A stretch of 64,000 bases of DNA from Bacteroidales bacterium. Its GTDB lineage: Bacteria > Bacteroidota > Bacteroidia > Bacteroidales > Paludibacteraceae. Where the stretch lies: positions 1 to 64,000 of the forward strand of contig SUXD01000003.1 of the NCBI GenBank assembly GCA_015061145.1, in the 5' to 3' direction. Of this stretch, positions 34,628-43,194 are shown one piece after another (the first letter of the stretch is position 1; every line of letters starts with the position of its first letter). The notes beneath the pieces are model-generated. The model was not told the origin of the DNA and made no database searches. It saw only the letters and a list, made by a program, of their open reading frames with translations. The translations under genes and the position numbers were made by a program.

Positions 34628-36886
34628 ATGGAAATACAAATAAAAGACAATAAAATATTTGCACCATTAAAGGACAAATGGCTTGTTTTGAAGCCAGAGG
34701 AAGAAGTGCGTCAGAAATATATCTGCCGATTAGTGAACAATTATGGATTCGCTATTGAACAGATGACACAAGAACTGCAAGTGAATAATTCTCAGCGCGG
34801 GCAAGGAATGGCGCGTGCTGATATTGTTGTTTGGAAGAACGCTGAAGACAAGCAGAACAGCAAAAGTCCTATTATCATTGTTGAATGCAAAGCTGAATCT
34901 GTTACTATTCACGAAGAGGATTATTTTCAAGGCTATAACTACGCATCTTGGGCTGGTGCCGACTTCTTTGTTACTACCAACCTAAAGGAGACTAGGATTT
35001 TCCGAGTCGTTAAAGGCGAGATTCCAAAAAGATTAGAGGAAATCACGGATATTCCCAATGCTGCTCAAGCAGGCAATCAAAAAGAAATCGACAAACTCTT
35101 AAAGCAGACGAAAGCGTTTTCGCGCGATGAGTTTTCGAGGCTACTTTTCAAATGCCACAACATTATCCGCAACAATGATAAACTTTCGCCAGAAGCCGCA
35201 TTTGATGAAATAAGCAAGATTTTGTTTATGAAGATTAGGCATGAACGCAACAATACAGGTTCGCAAATATTCTCTCTTGAAGAATTCAAACGTCTAAAGA
35301 AAGATTACGACATGTACAAATCGGCTTCAGACCCTGATTTCTATCAACGCTTATTTGAGAACACAAAAGCCGATTTTGCTAATGACCATTTGTTCGACGA
35401 CAATGCCAGAATTGAGATTCGTGAAAACAGTTTTGAGCAGATAGTCAAGGAATTGGAAATATACAACCTTTCCACTACTTCTGACGATGTGAAAGGTATC
35501 GCTTTCGAACAATTTCTTGGTAAGACATTCCGCGGTGAACTCGGACAATTTTTTACGCCCCGCACCATTGTGGATTTTATGGTTTCTGTACTTGACCCGC
35601 AGGAAGGGGAATATATTTGTGACCCATGTTGTGGAAGTGGTGGTTTCCTGATTCGTGCATTTGAATATGTTCGCGAGAGCATTGAAAAAGATATTGAGAG
35701 ACAGAAGGATTCTATTAAACAGAAATATTTTGATGACGAATACGAATCACTTCCTGACGAAGATAAAGCCAATGTTGATGTGACGGTAAACACAGCCTTC
35801 GACAGATTGAATGCAGAACTTGACATCAATAATGCCAAAGGACGGTTGCGTTCACTTTCTTTTGATTGTATATATGGCACCGATGCCAATCCGCGTATGG
35901 CTCGAACGAGTAAAATGAATATGATTATGCACGGTGACGGTCACGGCGGAGTTCACCACCACGATGGATTGCTGAATGTGAACGGTATATTTGAAAATCG
36001 TTTTGATGTTATCTTGACTAATCCGCCGTTCGGTGCGAGAGTGGAAAAAGATTTGAAGATTTCCGACGCAGATAAATACACAGACGAAGCCAAGATTGCT
36101 GAGTATGTGAAGCGGTATGGTGATGCATACAAAGAAGCATTGAGGCAAGTGAATGACAATGTGGGCAAGTCGTTGTTGAGCCTTTATAAGATTGACAACG
36201 GATTGACCGAAGTGCTTTTCATTGAGCGATGCTTGAATTTGTTGAAGCCAGGTGGCAGAATGGGAATTGTTTTGCCAGAAGGTGTTTTGAACAATAGCAA
36301 TTTGCAAAAAGTGCGGGAGTTTGTGGAAAGCAAAGCGAAAATATTGCTGATTGTTTCTATTCCGCAGGATGTATTTATGGCATCGGGAGCTACGGTAAAG
36401 CCAAGTTTGTTGTTTTTCAAGAAGTTTAATGAAGATGAAGCGAGACAATATGCCGAAATTAAACAACAGGCGACAATAGAAGTTGATGCCGTTTACGAAG
36501 AAGAATTGAACCAAATAGAAGATAAGTTGTCAAAACGGGGAAAAGATGCTCTGCCAAAAGAAGAAAAAAAGGCTTTGAACGCACGCAAGAAGCAGATTGA
36601 AGAGCAGAAACAATCTGAAATAAAGGCAAAAATAAAGGAGCAATTCGATTATGAGATTCCTATTGCTGAAGTACAGAAAGCAGGTATCAGCACCACGGGA
36701 GCTAAAATAGAAAACGAGCTTGAACCTTTGGCAAGGGAATTCACACCTTACAGAAAAGAGATGAAACTGTGGGAAGTTTCCGTGAAAGAGACCAAATATG
36801 ATTTTGGCGACGAAGGAGAGATGTATCGCACTCGGATTGCAGACAACATTGTTTCAGAACCCGAAGTGTTTTACGGACTTAAATAG
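34628..36886 (+). CDS. Restriction-modification fusion: PD-(D/E)XK nuclease plus N6-adenine methylase (BcgI A-like)
   Basis: A 752-residue two-function protein. Residues 1-150 resemble the N-terminal nuclease domain of type I HsdR: Asp65 (ARADIVVW), the ExK pair Glu86/Lys88 (IIVECKAE) and the Gln101 motif (YFQGYNYASW). A helical linker leads to an HsdM-like methylase (about 280-600) with motif I DPCCGSGGF at 332-340 and motif IV NPPFG at 465-469, then a long charged C-terminal region. A specificity subunit follows 9 bases later, and there is no HsdR translocase. This build (nuclease and methylase in one chain, separate S subunit) is that of BcgI-type type IIB/IIG enzymes, which cut near a bipartite site. 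An in-frame TTG at 34622 is less likely as start. Confidence 0.88.
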   Translation: MEIQIKDNKIFAPLKDKWLVLKPEEEVRQKYICRLVNNYGFAIEQMTQELQVNNSQRGQGMARADIVVWKNAEDKQNSKSPIIIVECKAESVTIHEEDYFQGYNYASWAGADFFVTTNLKETRIFRVVKGEIPKRLEEITDIPNAAQAGNQKEIDKLLKQTKAFSRDEFSRLLFKCHNIIRNNDKLSPEAAFDEISKILFMKIRHERNNTGSQIFSLEEFKRLKKDYDMYKSASDPDFYQRLFENTKADFANDHLFDDNARIEIRENSFEQIVKELEIYNLSTTSDDVKGIAFEQFLGKTFRGELGQFFTPRTIVDFMVSVLDPQEGEYICDPCCGSGGFLIRAFEYVRESIEKDIERQKDSIKQKYFDDEYESLPDEDKANVDVTVNTAFDRLNAELDINNAKGRLRSLSFDCIYGTDANPRMARTSKMNMIMHGDGHGGVHHHDGLLNVNGIFENRFDVILTNPPFGARVEKDLKISDADKYTDEAKIAEYVKRYGDAYKEALRQVNDNVGKSLLSLYKIDNGLTEVLFIERCLNLLKPGGRMGIVLPEGVLNNSNLQKVREFVESKAKILLIVSIPQDVFMASGATVKPSLLFFKKFNEDEARQYAEIKQQATIEVDAVYEEELNQIEDKLSKRGKDALPKEEKKALNARKKQIEEQKQSEIKAKIKEQFDYEIPIAEVQKAGISTTGAKIENELEPLAREFTPYRKEMKLWEVSVKETKYDFGDEGEMYRTRIADNIVSEPEVFYGLK

Positions 36887-36895
36887 TAATTCGTT

Positions 36896-38368
36896 ATGTC
36901 TGAAAATGTTTATACATATTTGAAGTTCGTAAGATATAGGGAGCTTGAGAATTGGAGCGTCAGCCACATATTGGGAATGAATATGGGGTTCAACGAAATG
37001 TATCCGATGATTTCTATAGGAAATGTTATCGAGCGAAGTGCAAATGCTATCAATATTGAAGATGACATTTCTTATAAACAAATCACTCTTAAAACCAATG
37101 GTGGCGGTGCTGTATTGCGAGATGTAAAGCAAGGTAAGAGTATCGGGACGAAAAAGCAGTTTGTAGTATCTGCTGGACAGTTCATTATGTCTAAAATAGA
37201 CGCTAGGAATGGGGCATTTGGAGTTGTCGGAACGGATTTGGATGGTGCTGTAGTTACTGCTGATTTTCCTGTTTTTGATGTCGTTAAAGACAAGGTAACA
37301 CCAGAATATTTAGCTCTTATATCTTCAACTGCACCATTTGTCAGATTTGCACAAAGTTGTAGCAGAGGAACAACAAATCGGCAAAGAATAGACGTTGGTT
37401 TATTCCTATCTCAGAAGATTCCTTTGCCAACCATAGATGAGCAGAGAAAATTAGTGTCGGCTTTCAATAATAAGATTAGTCAATCGGAAGTACTTGAAAA
37501 ACAAGCTGCGCAAGTGGAACAAGATATAGAAGACTATTTGTTGTCAGAGTTGGGCATTAAACAAAAAGGATACACGCAAGCGGAGCCAGCTGCGACCATA
37601 GCAAGCGAGCCGCAAGTTGAATATGTCGTAAGCAATCGGCAATTGGAATACAGGGCAGACACATACCATTGGGGAGATGAGATAAAAAAAGAATACAAAT
37701 ATCTGAAGTTTGTGAGATTCAAGGATGTTGAGAGGTGGGATGTTTCCTTTTTTTCTCAAAAGAATACCATTATCGGTAATTATGACACCATTTCTATGAG
37801 TAAATGTATAGATAGTTTTATGCAAGACCAACAAGGAAACACATTGCGAATAGAAACATCTAAGTACCCCGAAACCACATATCAATATATTGGGATGGAA
37901 AATATTGAAAAAGAGACTGGTGAACTATTAGAAGAAAGAATCGTAAAGGGCTCGGATATTAAAAGCCAGACTGTTCGTGTGCCGAAAAGTTTCTTTTTGT
38001 ATGGGAAATTACGTCCATATTTGAATAAGTATTGGTACAATGAATCTGATAGCGAGAACATTGTGTGTTCTTCTGAGTTTTTCGTGTTTTCAATAAAAAA
38101 CAACATTAATCCATACTATTTCAAGTATTATTTGGCATCAAGTGCTGTACAACAACAAATCACAAACGCTTTTAGAGGAGCAAGAATGCCAAGGATTAAT
38201 GAAGACACTTTTAAGTCAATAGAAATTCCACTTCCACCAATTGACATTCAAAATTCAATCGTTGAACATATCAACAAGCAAAAAGAGCAAATCAAGCAAT
38301 TGAGGCAACAAGCGGTGAACTTGAGAAAAGAAGCATTGGTAGAATTTGAAAAAGAGATATTTGAATAA
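36896..38368 (+). CDS. Restriction-modification specificity subunit (HsdS/BcgI B-like)
   Basis: A 490-residue DNA-recognition subunit made of two similar halves, each a target recognition domain followed by a coiled-coil spacer. The halves start alike: YLKFVRYRELENW (residues 8-20) and YLKFVRFKDVERW (269-281), and each ends with an LPxIDxQ motif (177-183 and about 447) before its helix. Two domains recognise the two parts of a split DNA site. The gene lies between the nuclease-methylase and an OLD-like gene, whose ATG overlaps its stop by one base. Confidence 0.9.
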   Translation: MSENVYTYLKFVRYRELENWSVSHILGMNMGFNEMYPMISIGNVIERSANAINIEDDISYKQITLKTNGGGAVLRDVKQGKSIGTKKQFVVSAGQFIMSKIDARNGAFGVVGTDLDGAVVTADFPVFDVVKDKVTPEYLALISSTAPFVRFAQSCSRGTTNRQRIDVGLFLSQKIPLPTIDEQRKLVSAFNNKISQSEVLEKQAAQVEQDIEDYLLSELGIKQKGYTQAEPAATIASEPQVEYVVSNRQLEYRADTYHWGDEIKKEYKYLKFVRFKDVERWDVSFFSQKNTIIGNYDTISMSKCIDSFMQDQQGNTLRIETSKYPETTYQYIGMENIEKETGELLEERIVKGSDIKSQTVRVPKSFFLYGKLRPYLNKYWYNESDSENIVCSSEFFVFSIKNNINPYYFKYYLASSAVQQQITNAFRGARMPRINEDTFKSIEIPLPPIDIQNSIVEHINKQKEQIKQLRQQAVNLRKEALVEFEKEIFE

Positions 38369-40299
38369 TGAACAGCAAAGATTTAGAGACAATAGCGTTA
38401 CAGATTTGTGAAAGTCGCAAATCTGTAAAAATGACAAAAAGAGAGTTTATTAACGCCTTGGGTTGTGAGAAACGAACTTCTGGGAATGTTGGCTATATCA
38501 ATAACTGGCTGAGCGCTCATAATTTAATAACAGAACCCGATTATTCAACAGGATATATTGATGATAATACCGAGCTTTGTTTTAAATATGACGTTAAGTC
38601 TAAGTCTTTTCAACTGTATCATTTACAAATTGACAAATATAAAAACTTAGAAAATTTTGATGTTGATTTCTATGATACAGAACATTTTTGTTGTTTCATA
38701 GGCTTGAATGGCTCTGGGAAAAGTAATGTTTTAGAAGCTATTAGTGCAATATTTTACAGTTTGTATCATATTGCCACATTGACAGATGGTCTTAAAAAGT
38801 ATCCTTGTGAGTTTTCATATACAATAAAATACATTTTAAATGGTAGTTTTTATGAAATTAGTAATGGGAGACTAAAAGGTGGTAGAAAAGCAACCCTTGA
38901 AATGTTACCCAAAAATGTGATAGCATCATATAGCGGTGAGGATACTCGGTTATGGAAAAAATATTATAAACCAATGTATGAAAGGTATTGTAGTCGAATG
39001 ACAGCAACGCAAGGATTTGCGCCTCCTTCTATGTTTTATATTAGTAAATATGAGTGGGCAATTGCATTGTTGACATTACTGTATTCGGAAGATATTGATG
39101 TCGCTGCTTTTATTCATAGTATTTTGGCAACTGACGATTGTGAAATATCATTTGAATATAATGTTTCCAACATAAAGAAATGGGAAGGAACTGCAGATGT
39201 TGAAGCTTTAATTGAGAAGTTGAGAGAGAATAATCAATATACAATAGAATCTTTTAGAAATGTAATTAATGATATTAGTTTCATAGATCAACCGAGTACA
39301 TTGTTTTATTATTTGTATAAGTTGTCAACAGAAAGTGAAAGTCAGGTCATAAAAAAGATTAATATTGTTTTTGCGAACAATGGAACAGTTGAAGATTTAA
39401 GCGAGGGCGAAAAAAAGATGATTATAGCAAATACAGTCATTCATGTCCTTTCCACACAAGATAGTTTGTGCTTGTTTGACGAACCTGATTCCCACATACA
39501 TATAGGACGAAAAGAAGAACTTGGGATATTATTTAATACAGAGAACAGATATAGTATCATAACAACACATTCTCCTGTTTTGTTGGAGCAACTGAAAGAT
39601 GCAAATATTAAGGCATTGAAAAAAGGACATCTTGAGAGTATGGAGCGGTTACAGCAAATTAGAGAATTGTCATGTGGTTTAATAAATTATTTTAAAGGGA
39701 CACTGTTGCTAAATTCAAATAATCCATTGATTTTGCTTGAAGGCGTTGGAGATGTTAATTACTTAAAGAGGGCTATAAAATTATTAAGCAGTAATCATGA
39801 CAAATACACAACAATTTCATGGGATATGTTGTTTATGGGAGGCGCCGGTGAAAATGCGAAACAATATATAGATAAACTTCGTCCAAATATTAACAAAGAA
39901 AGAAAAGTAATAGTGGTTTTTGATAGAGATGATTCTGGTGCTGAAGCCATGAAGAAATTAGGGTTTACGGGGAATCGTGAAGATTACAAAACATACAAAG
40001 ATGGCAATTGGTATTTTCTCATGCTCCCAAAAACAACTGAGCACACAAATACAGATTTTACAATTGAAGATTATTTCTCGTTGGAATACAAAAAGAAAGT
40101 TGCAATAACAAAGATAGAGGAATCTGGCGGTTTTTTCAAAAAACTGCCTAAAGATCTTCGACAGAATGTAAAAGATACTTTAGGAAATAGATTGGAAGAT
40201 TATAATTCATATGATATGGTAGGTTTTTCAGTTCTAATAGATAAAATCATAAGTGTTCTTGATGGTAAAGAAACGGACGTAGAAGAAAAAACAGAGTAA
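38368..40299 (+). CDS. OLD-like AAA ATPase fused to a TOPRIM nuclease domain, with N-terminal helical domain
   Basis: A 643-residue protein. Residues 1-60 look like a small winged-helix-type domain (MTKREFINALGCEKRTSGN). The ABC-type ATPase has Walker A GLNGSGKS (112-119), signature LSEGEKK (344-350), Walker B CLFDEP (368-373) and switch His401 (TTHSPVLL). The TOPRIM part shows ILLEGVGDVNYL (Glu458, Asp462) and VVFDRDDSG (Asp519, Asp521), the metal-binding residues of OLD-family nucleases. OLD proteins such as GajA cut DNA when triggered during phage infection. The ATG shares a base with the hsdS stop (TAATG), so translation should be coupled. Codon use is AT-rich compared with housekeeping genes here. 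Confidence 0.85.
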   Translation: MNSKDLETIALQICESRKSVKMTKREFINALGCEKRTSGNVGYINNWLSAHNLITEPDYSTGYIDDNTELCFKYDVKSKSFQLYHLQIDKYKNLENFDVDFYDTEHFCCFIGLNGSGKSNVLEAISAIFYSLYHIATLTDGLKKYPCEFSYTIKYILNGSFYEISNGRLKGGRKATLEMLPKNVIASYSGEDTRLWKKYYKPMYERYCSRMTATQGFAPPSMFYISKYEWAIALLTLLYSEDIDVAAFIHSILATDDCEISFEYNVSNIKKWEGTADVEALIEKLRENNQYTIESFRNVINDISFIDQPSTLFYYLYKLSTESESQVIKKINIVFANNGTVEDLSEGEKKMIIANTVIHVLSTQDSLCLFDEPDSHIHIGRKEELGILFNTENRYSIITTHSPVLLEQLKDANIKALKKGHLESMERLQQIRELSCGLINYFKGTLLLNSNNPLILLEGVGDVNYLKRAIKLLSSNHDKYTTISWDMLFMGGAGENAKQYIDKLRPNINKERKVIVVFDRDDSGAEAMKKLGFTGNREDYKTYKDGNWYFLMLPKTTEHTNTDFTIEDYFSLEYKKKVAITKIEESGGFFKKLPKDLRQNVKDTLGNRLEDYNSYDMVGFSVLIDKIISVLDGKETDVEEKTE

Positions 40300-40317
40300 A
40301 TTATAATATCATTCAAA

Positions 40318-41193
40318 ATGGACGGAACCACAATACAAAAATTCTTTCAACAAGAAGCACTGTCAATGCTTGATGCTTATAAGAATTTTGAAACTCTTAT
40401 ACCTTCACCGAAAGGTGCCGGAGCAGAACACAAAGGTGAAGATGGTAGATTTGTGGAGAATCTTATTCGCAGCTTCCTTTCCAAATATCTACCGAAAGAA
40501 CTTGAGGTGCTAACAGGTTTTATTGTTCGGCCAGCGGTAAAAGTTGGGAAAAATGACAAAAGTAGAAGAAATGAAAATGACCATCATTCTACTCAATTAG
40601 ACATTGTAATATATAATAGTGCCCATTATCCAGTATTTTTACGGAGTAATGATACGGTTATTGTACCTCCAGAAGGAGTAATATGCATCATTTCAGTAAA
40701 GAAAACCTTAAATCCAAAAGATATAAAGGACGAATTATATGCTCTCAAAGAGGCTTCAAAATTATGCAGAAGTAATAGTTTAAGGGGTCCATATCTGGCA
40801 TTAGTGTCAATGGATAATAATATAATCAGAAAAAGGCCAGAGACTATTGATTGGATTTTTAAGAATATGAAATCGTTGTACGATGCAGATGATGATTTGG
40901 CTTTTGATGATATGATTGGTTACATTGGAGCAGTTAAACATTGGGGCATTTTAAAAAAAAGACCAAATAAAAAGAATCCCAAGGAGGCAAGATATGTGAT
41001 GTTTAAGCACGATTACAATACAGAAAATCATTTATGGTTACAATTCCTTCTTACTGGCATTTTGAGTGTTTATTACGATAATTCACGAACTAATATTACA
41101 AGACCTGGCTTTACTTCATTTCCCAGCGGCAGGAATTATGATAGAGAATTAGGCATAATTACTGCGAAAATCCCAGCAAAAATAACTGATTAA
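40318..41193 (+). CDS. DUF6602 protein, possible restriction-endonuclease-like fold
   Basis: A 291-residue protein. Residues 40-130 follow the DUF6602 pattern: GRFVENLIRSFLSKYLPKELEV, LTGFIVRP, a spacer, then STQLDIVIYNSAHYPVF (Asp95) and GVICIISVKKTL. The D...xVK arrangement recalls PD-(D/E)XK nucleases, but the residue two before Lys128 is Ser126 where an acidic residue is expected, so the active site may be altered. The C-terminal part (about 200-291) has no motif I recognise. It lies 18 bases after the first OLD-like gene, in the same operon. Confidence 0.72.
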   Translation: MDGTTIQKFFQQEALSMLDAYKNFETLIPSPKGAGAEHKGEDGRFVENLIRSFLSKYLPKELEVLTGFIVRPAVKVGKNDKSRRNENDHHSTQLDIVIYNSAHYPVFLRSNDTVIVPPEGVICIISVKKTLNPKDIKDELYALKEASKLCRSNSLRGPYLALVSMDNNIIRKRPETIDWIFKNMKSLYDADDDLAFDDMIGYIGAVKHWGILKKRPNKKNPKEARYVMFKHDYNTENHLWLQFLLTGILSVYYDNSRTNITRPGFTSFPSGRNYDRELGIITAKIPAKITD

Positions 41194-41194
41194 T

Positions 41195-41269
41195 ATGACA
41201 CAAAATAGGATTGAATTGCTTTCTGATGATGGAAAAATAAAGAAATGCTTGTGCGAACTATATAAATGA
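41195..41269 (+). CDS. Putative very short ORF between the DUF6602 and second OLD genes
   Basis: A 24-codon frame (MTQNRIELLSDDGKIKKCLC then ELYK) beginning one base after the DUF6602 stop, so it could be translated by coupling. It ends 15 bases before the next gene. There is no independent support from motifs. It could be a leader, a remnant of a longer gene or chance. Confidence 0.3.
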   Translation: MTQNRIELLSDDGKIKKCLCELYK

Positions 41270-41284
41270 ATAAAAACTTGCAAC

Positions 41285-43036
41285 ATGAAAATAAAAGAAA
41301 TACATATTGAAAACTTTCGTTCTATAAAAAACGAAACAATTGTAATGGATAAGAACTGTCTTATTTTGCTTGGAAAGAACGAGGCAGGAAAAAGTAATGT
41401 TCTCAAAGCTATTGCTGCTATTTTCGGACAATATAATTTGACTGTAAAGGATCAGCGAAAGAAAATCAATAATGAAAAGATACTGAATCGACGCATTTAT
41501 ATAACCTTCGAATATGAAGAAAGTGATGTTAAGAAGATCAAAGAGTCTTTGTTGAAAAAGTATGCAACAATTAAAGATATTACGTTCAAGGAAGGTAAAA
41601 CTCTTAATGACTTTATTCAAGCAGAACTTTCTTGTATTTTCTATGAAGTGATTGTTGCAAATAATGCCAAGCCGGCATTTAATTATCCTAAAGAAAAACA
41701 ATCAAATGTCATTCCAGAAAAAGACGTGTATCAGAACGGAACAATTGTTTCGTTTCAACCACAAGGAAACAAAATAGACTTAAGGGATTTACTTTTAGTA
41801 GAAATACAGAAAATTTACTCTGAGAAACCGTACAAATGTATTTTTTGGCATTATGATAATAATTTGTTGTTACCAGATCAAGTGGCAATAAATCAGTTTA
41901 CGGCAAATCCATCGCAATATAAATCGTTAGAGAATATATTTATAATGTGTAATAGAGCAAATATTGCACAAGAGTTTAAAGAAGCTCACGAACAAGATGG
42001 CGATTATTTCAATCTTTTGGATCAGGTTTCAAAAGAGGTGACAAAAGTATTTCGCAAAATATGGAAAGACTTTAGAAGCACTTCTATTGAATTAACACCA
42101 GATGGAGGTAATATATTGATCAAGGTGACAGATAATGCAAAATATTCATTTACAGACAGGAGTGATGGATTCAAAAAGTTTATTAGCATATTACTGAACC
42201 TTTCTACACAATCCCGTTCTGACAAAATAGGAGAGCGTGATATTATAATAATTGACGAGCCCGACCAAAGTTTATATCCAACAAGTGCCAAATATTTAAA
42301 AGAAGAATTGCTAAAAATAGGCGAAAAATCAAGAGTGATATACGCAACTCATTCTCAATATATGATTGACTCTGATTGCCTGGAACGACATTTAATTGTT
42401 GAAAAGAATAATGATGTTACAACAATAAGAAAAGAGACAGGGATAGCTCCATATTCTGATGACGAACTTTTACGTCGTGCTATAGGTAGTAGTATTTTTG
42501 AATGTTTGCAGGAAAAGAATATTATTTTCGAAGGATGGTTAGATAAAGAACTGTTCAAAAAGTATATATCAATTACAACGCAAGATGACTTAAAAAATAT
42601 AGGTAAAACCTTTTTGCATGGCATATCTGGGGCAGAAACTCTTGCTTCTATCTTGATTTTAGCAAATAAAAAATTTATAATTGTTGCTGACTCAGATAAA
42701 ACATCTTCCGACAAAAGGAAAGATTTTGAAAATAATTATTCTGAATATAAAGATTGCTGGCTTGCATATGGAGATATAGAGAAAAGTATTTCTACATTGG
42801 AAGATTTTGTTAATAGTTCAGTAATTAAAAAGGTTATAAATGAAAACGGCTATCCCGACTTTAAATATAACAACAATAAAAATGCAATTGACAATATAGA
42901 GTCTATCATAAAAGACAAAGAAGAAAAACAAAAGATAAAGAGGCTTATAATAGAAGCTATCTCAAAAAAAGAAGATATAAACCCGTCTTATGCTAAATTT
43001 CTTGAAACTCTAAAAGGAAAGATACAAGTTTTATAA
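41285..43036 (+). CDS. Second OLD-like AAA ATPase with TOPRIM domain
   Basis: A 583-residue protein distinct from the first. It starts directly with the ATPase (KIKEIHIENFRSIKNETI), Walker A GKNEAGKS (30-37), Walker B IIIIDEPDQS (Asp324, Glu325) and switch region YATHSQYM (His356). TOPRIM residues are FEGWLDKELF (Glu416, Asp420) and IVADSDKT (Asp469, Asp471). The C-terminus is helical and Lys-rich. It lacks the N-terminal helical domain of the first OLD-like protein. Strongly AT-rich. A possible role is nicking or cutting nucleic acid on an infection signal, inferred from the family only. Confidence 0.83.
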   Translation: MKIKEIHIENFRSIKNETIVMDKNCLILLGKNEAGKSNVLKAIAAIFGQYNLTVKDQRKKINNEKILNRRIYITFEYEESDVKKIKESLLKKYATIKDITFKEGKTLNDFIQAELSCIFYEVIVANNAKPAFNYPKEKQSNVIPEKDVYQNGTIVSFQPQGNKIDLRDLLLVEIQKIYSEKPYKCIFWHYDNNLLLPDQVAINQFTANPSQYKSLENIFIMCNRANIAQEFKEAHEQDGDYFNLLDQVSKEVTKVFRKIWKDFRSTSIELTPDGGNILIKVTDNAKYSFTDRSDGFKKFISILLNLSTQSRSDKIGERDIIIIDEPDQSLYPTSAKYLKEELLKIGEKSRVIYATHSQYMIDSDCLERHLIVEKNNDVTTIRKETGIAPYSDDELLRRAIGSSIFECLQEKNIIFEGWLDKELFKKYISITTQDDLKNIGKTFLHGISGAETLASILILANKKFIIVADSDKTSSDKRKDFENNYSEYKDCWLAYGDIEKSISTLEDFVNSSVIKKVINENGYPDFKYNNNKNAIDNIESIIKDKEEKQKIKRLIIEAISKKEDINPSYAKFLETLKGKIQVL

Positions 43037-43194
43037 TATCAAATATCCAATTATAATTGTTCGTAAATAAACAAACTATAAAAAATAATGAGATAAGATT
43101 CAAGAGCATTAGTTTGGTTATGTAGACCGCAAATAAAAAGAACATAGAGGACTATGGAATCGTAAACAACAGAATATAAGGATACAATAAAATC

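Noticed and set aside
38368..40299. PARIS-type AriA/AriB fusion
   Set aside because: The TOPRIM part reads more like the OLD/GajA type (LLEGVGD, FDRDDSG) than DUF4435, and the N-terminal domain does not fit AriA; this was judged by eye only.
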